Source of the DNA: Imperialibacter sp964351395
Lineage (GTDB): Bacteria > Bacteroidota > Bacteroidia > Cytophagales > Cyclobacteriaceae
Length of the DNA: 64,000 nt
Reading direction: 5' to 3'
NCBI GenBank assembly: GCA_964351395.1
Contig: CAYGOF010000001.1
Coordinates: forward strand, 806,001-870,000
The translations under genes were made by a program, and so were the position numbers. Numbering within the stretch: the stretch's first letter is position 1; each line of letters opens with the position of its first letter. The notes beneath the pieces are model-generated. The model made no database searches. It was not told the DNA's origin and was given only the letters and a program-made list of their open reading frames with translations. This document shows, in pieces, positions 63,242 to 64,000 of this stretch.

Positions 63242-64000
63242 ATGAAAAGGATTCTATTCAGCGGCTTTATCATAGCTGCAGCCTGTTTCACGACAGACAG
63301 GGCGAACGCCCAGGGCCAATGGGGGCAAAAATTTGAGCAGATGGGTACTATGTTGCCTACGCCCAATACCTATCGCACAGCATCAGGCGCTCCAGGAAGG
63401 GACTACTGGCAGCAAAAAGCCGATTATGACATAGCTGTTACGCTGAACGACAACAATCAGTCTGTTTCAGGAACCGAAACTATTACCTATCATAATCAGT
63501 CGCCTGATCAGTTGAAGTATTTATGGCTACAGCTTGACCAAAACATGAGAGCAAAGGACTCCAACAGCCCTTTGGTTGCTTCAAGTAATATGCCCGACAC
63601 TATTTCTGGGAAGTCGCTTCAGCAAAGAATTACCCGCGATCAAGACTTTGACGGGGGATTCAAGATTGCCTCGGTTACCAGTGTTGATGGCAAAGCACTT
63701 CCATATACCATTAACAAAACCATGATGAGGGTAGACCTTCCTCAAACCCTTGAACCTGGGGCCAACGTTTCTTTCAAAGTATCGTGGTCATACAATGTAA
63801 ATGACCGCATGCAGTTGGGGGGGCGCTCAGGTTATGAGTACTTTCCAAAAGATGGCAACTACCTGTACACGATCGCACAGTGGTTTCCACGCATGGCTGT
63901 TTACGACGACGTAAATGGATGGCAGAACAAACAGTTTCTTGGTTCAGGAGAATTTGCTCTGGCATTTGGAGATTATACCGTTCGGATCACCACTGCCGCA
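63242..64000 (+). CDS. M1 family metallopeptidase paralogue, truncated by window edge
   Basis: The frame opens at ATG 63242 (signal peptide ending ANAQ) and is still open at the right edge. The visible 253 residues match the first M1 peptidase closely, e.g. QWGQKFEQMGTMLPTPNTYRTASGAPGRDYWQQKADYD and SYNVNDRMQLGGRSGYEYFPKDGNYLYTIAQWFPRMAVYDDVNGWQNKQFLG. The zinc site is beyond the window. It is a tandem duplicate of 60914-63133, separated by 108 bases and a terminator. A frameshift or loss of the zinc site cannot be checked here. Confidence 0.88.
   Translation, partial: MKRILFSGFIIAAACFTTDRANAQGQWGQKFEQMGTMLPTPNTYRTASGAPGRDYWQQKADYDIAVTLNDNNQSVSGTETITYHNQSPDQLKYLWLQLDQNMRAKDSNSPLVASSNMPDTISGKSLQQRITRDQDFDGGFKIASVTSVDGKALPYTINKTMMRVDLPQTLEPGANVSFKVSWSYNVNDRMQLGGRSGYEYFPKDGNYLYTIAQWFPRMAVYDDVNGWQNKQFLGSGEFALAFGDYTVRITTAA

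Noticed and set aside
1..64000. CRISPR arrays, insertion sequences, prophage and tRNA/rRNA genes
   Set aside because: Looked for evenly spaced repeats, transposase motifs, and tRNA-type TTCGAnTC loops by eye; none convincing. A Rfam/tRNAscan/ISfinder run would be needed to exclude small RNAs.

Overview
This window looks like part of the chromosome of a free-living (probably marine or soil) member of the Bacteroidota, most likely Cytophagales. The evidence is a GldJ-type gliding lipoprotein (14103-15305), the Bacteroidota-typical families DUF4175, DUF4301, DUF6702 and a DASH cryptochrome, many type II/Sec and lipoprotein signals ending in AQ or C, TAnnTTTG-type -7 promoter elements, and few Shine-Dalgarno sequences. 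Apart from a short degenerate-looking stretch near 50.3 kb there is no sign of mobile DNA: no insertion sequence, phage gene, CRISPR array, tRNA or rRNA gene was seen.

Layout. 1-9.6 kb: mixed housekeeping and envelope genes (PIG-L deacetylase fragment, Spy-like protein, PrsW protease, OmpA/PD40 protein, exported amidohydrolase, YjjX, S1/P1 nuclease). 9.8-16.1 kb: cytochrome oxidase subunit III, mfd, gldJ, comF. 16.2-26.5 kb: a long plus-strand run (AhpD-like, hypothetical, exonuclease III, DUF4175, RsbW-like ATPase, ybeY, mnmG, methyltransferase, Ig-like lipoprotein). Two perfect parS-type palindromes precede mnmG. The 369-base gap at 26484-26852 carries two perfect DnaA boxes, several near matches and an AT-rich tract, and base composition on the plus strand changes from C-rich to G-rich across it. 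I read this as the chromosomal replication origin, oriC, without dnaA next to it.

26.8-35.7 kb: TPR protein, a MarR-fadN-fadA beta-oxidation operon with a palindrome in its promoter, then a FixL-like PAS histidine kinase overlapping a receiver-CRP/FNR fusion regulator. 35.7-42.5 kb, minus strand: YccF, exported RidA, M14 carboxypeptidase, DASH cryptochrome, AbgB-like amidohydrolase. 42.5-49.5 kb, minus strand: a tight four-gene operon (PSCyt1/DUF1549/DUF1553 protein, DUF1501 protein, NHL protein, membrane cytochrome-LRR protein) of the type abundant in Planctomycetes; its substrate is unknown. 49.7-64 kb: a HTH-nucleotidyltransferase fusion with a palindromic operator, S9 peptidase, MaoC protein, C2-like and TerB-like proteins, DUF4301, a metzincin-like lipoprotein, RNA ligase-like protein, MscS, and a DUF6702-HupE-M1-M1 peptidase cluster running off the right edge.

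Together the genes suggest an aerobic, protein- and peptide-degrading gliding bacterium: at least six exported peptidases or amidohydrolases, an exported nuclease, fatty-acid oxidation, a terminal oxidase subunit, and a candidate oxygen- or redox-responsive two-component system. All family assignments are from reading the translated sequences; no database search was run.
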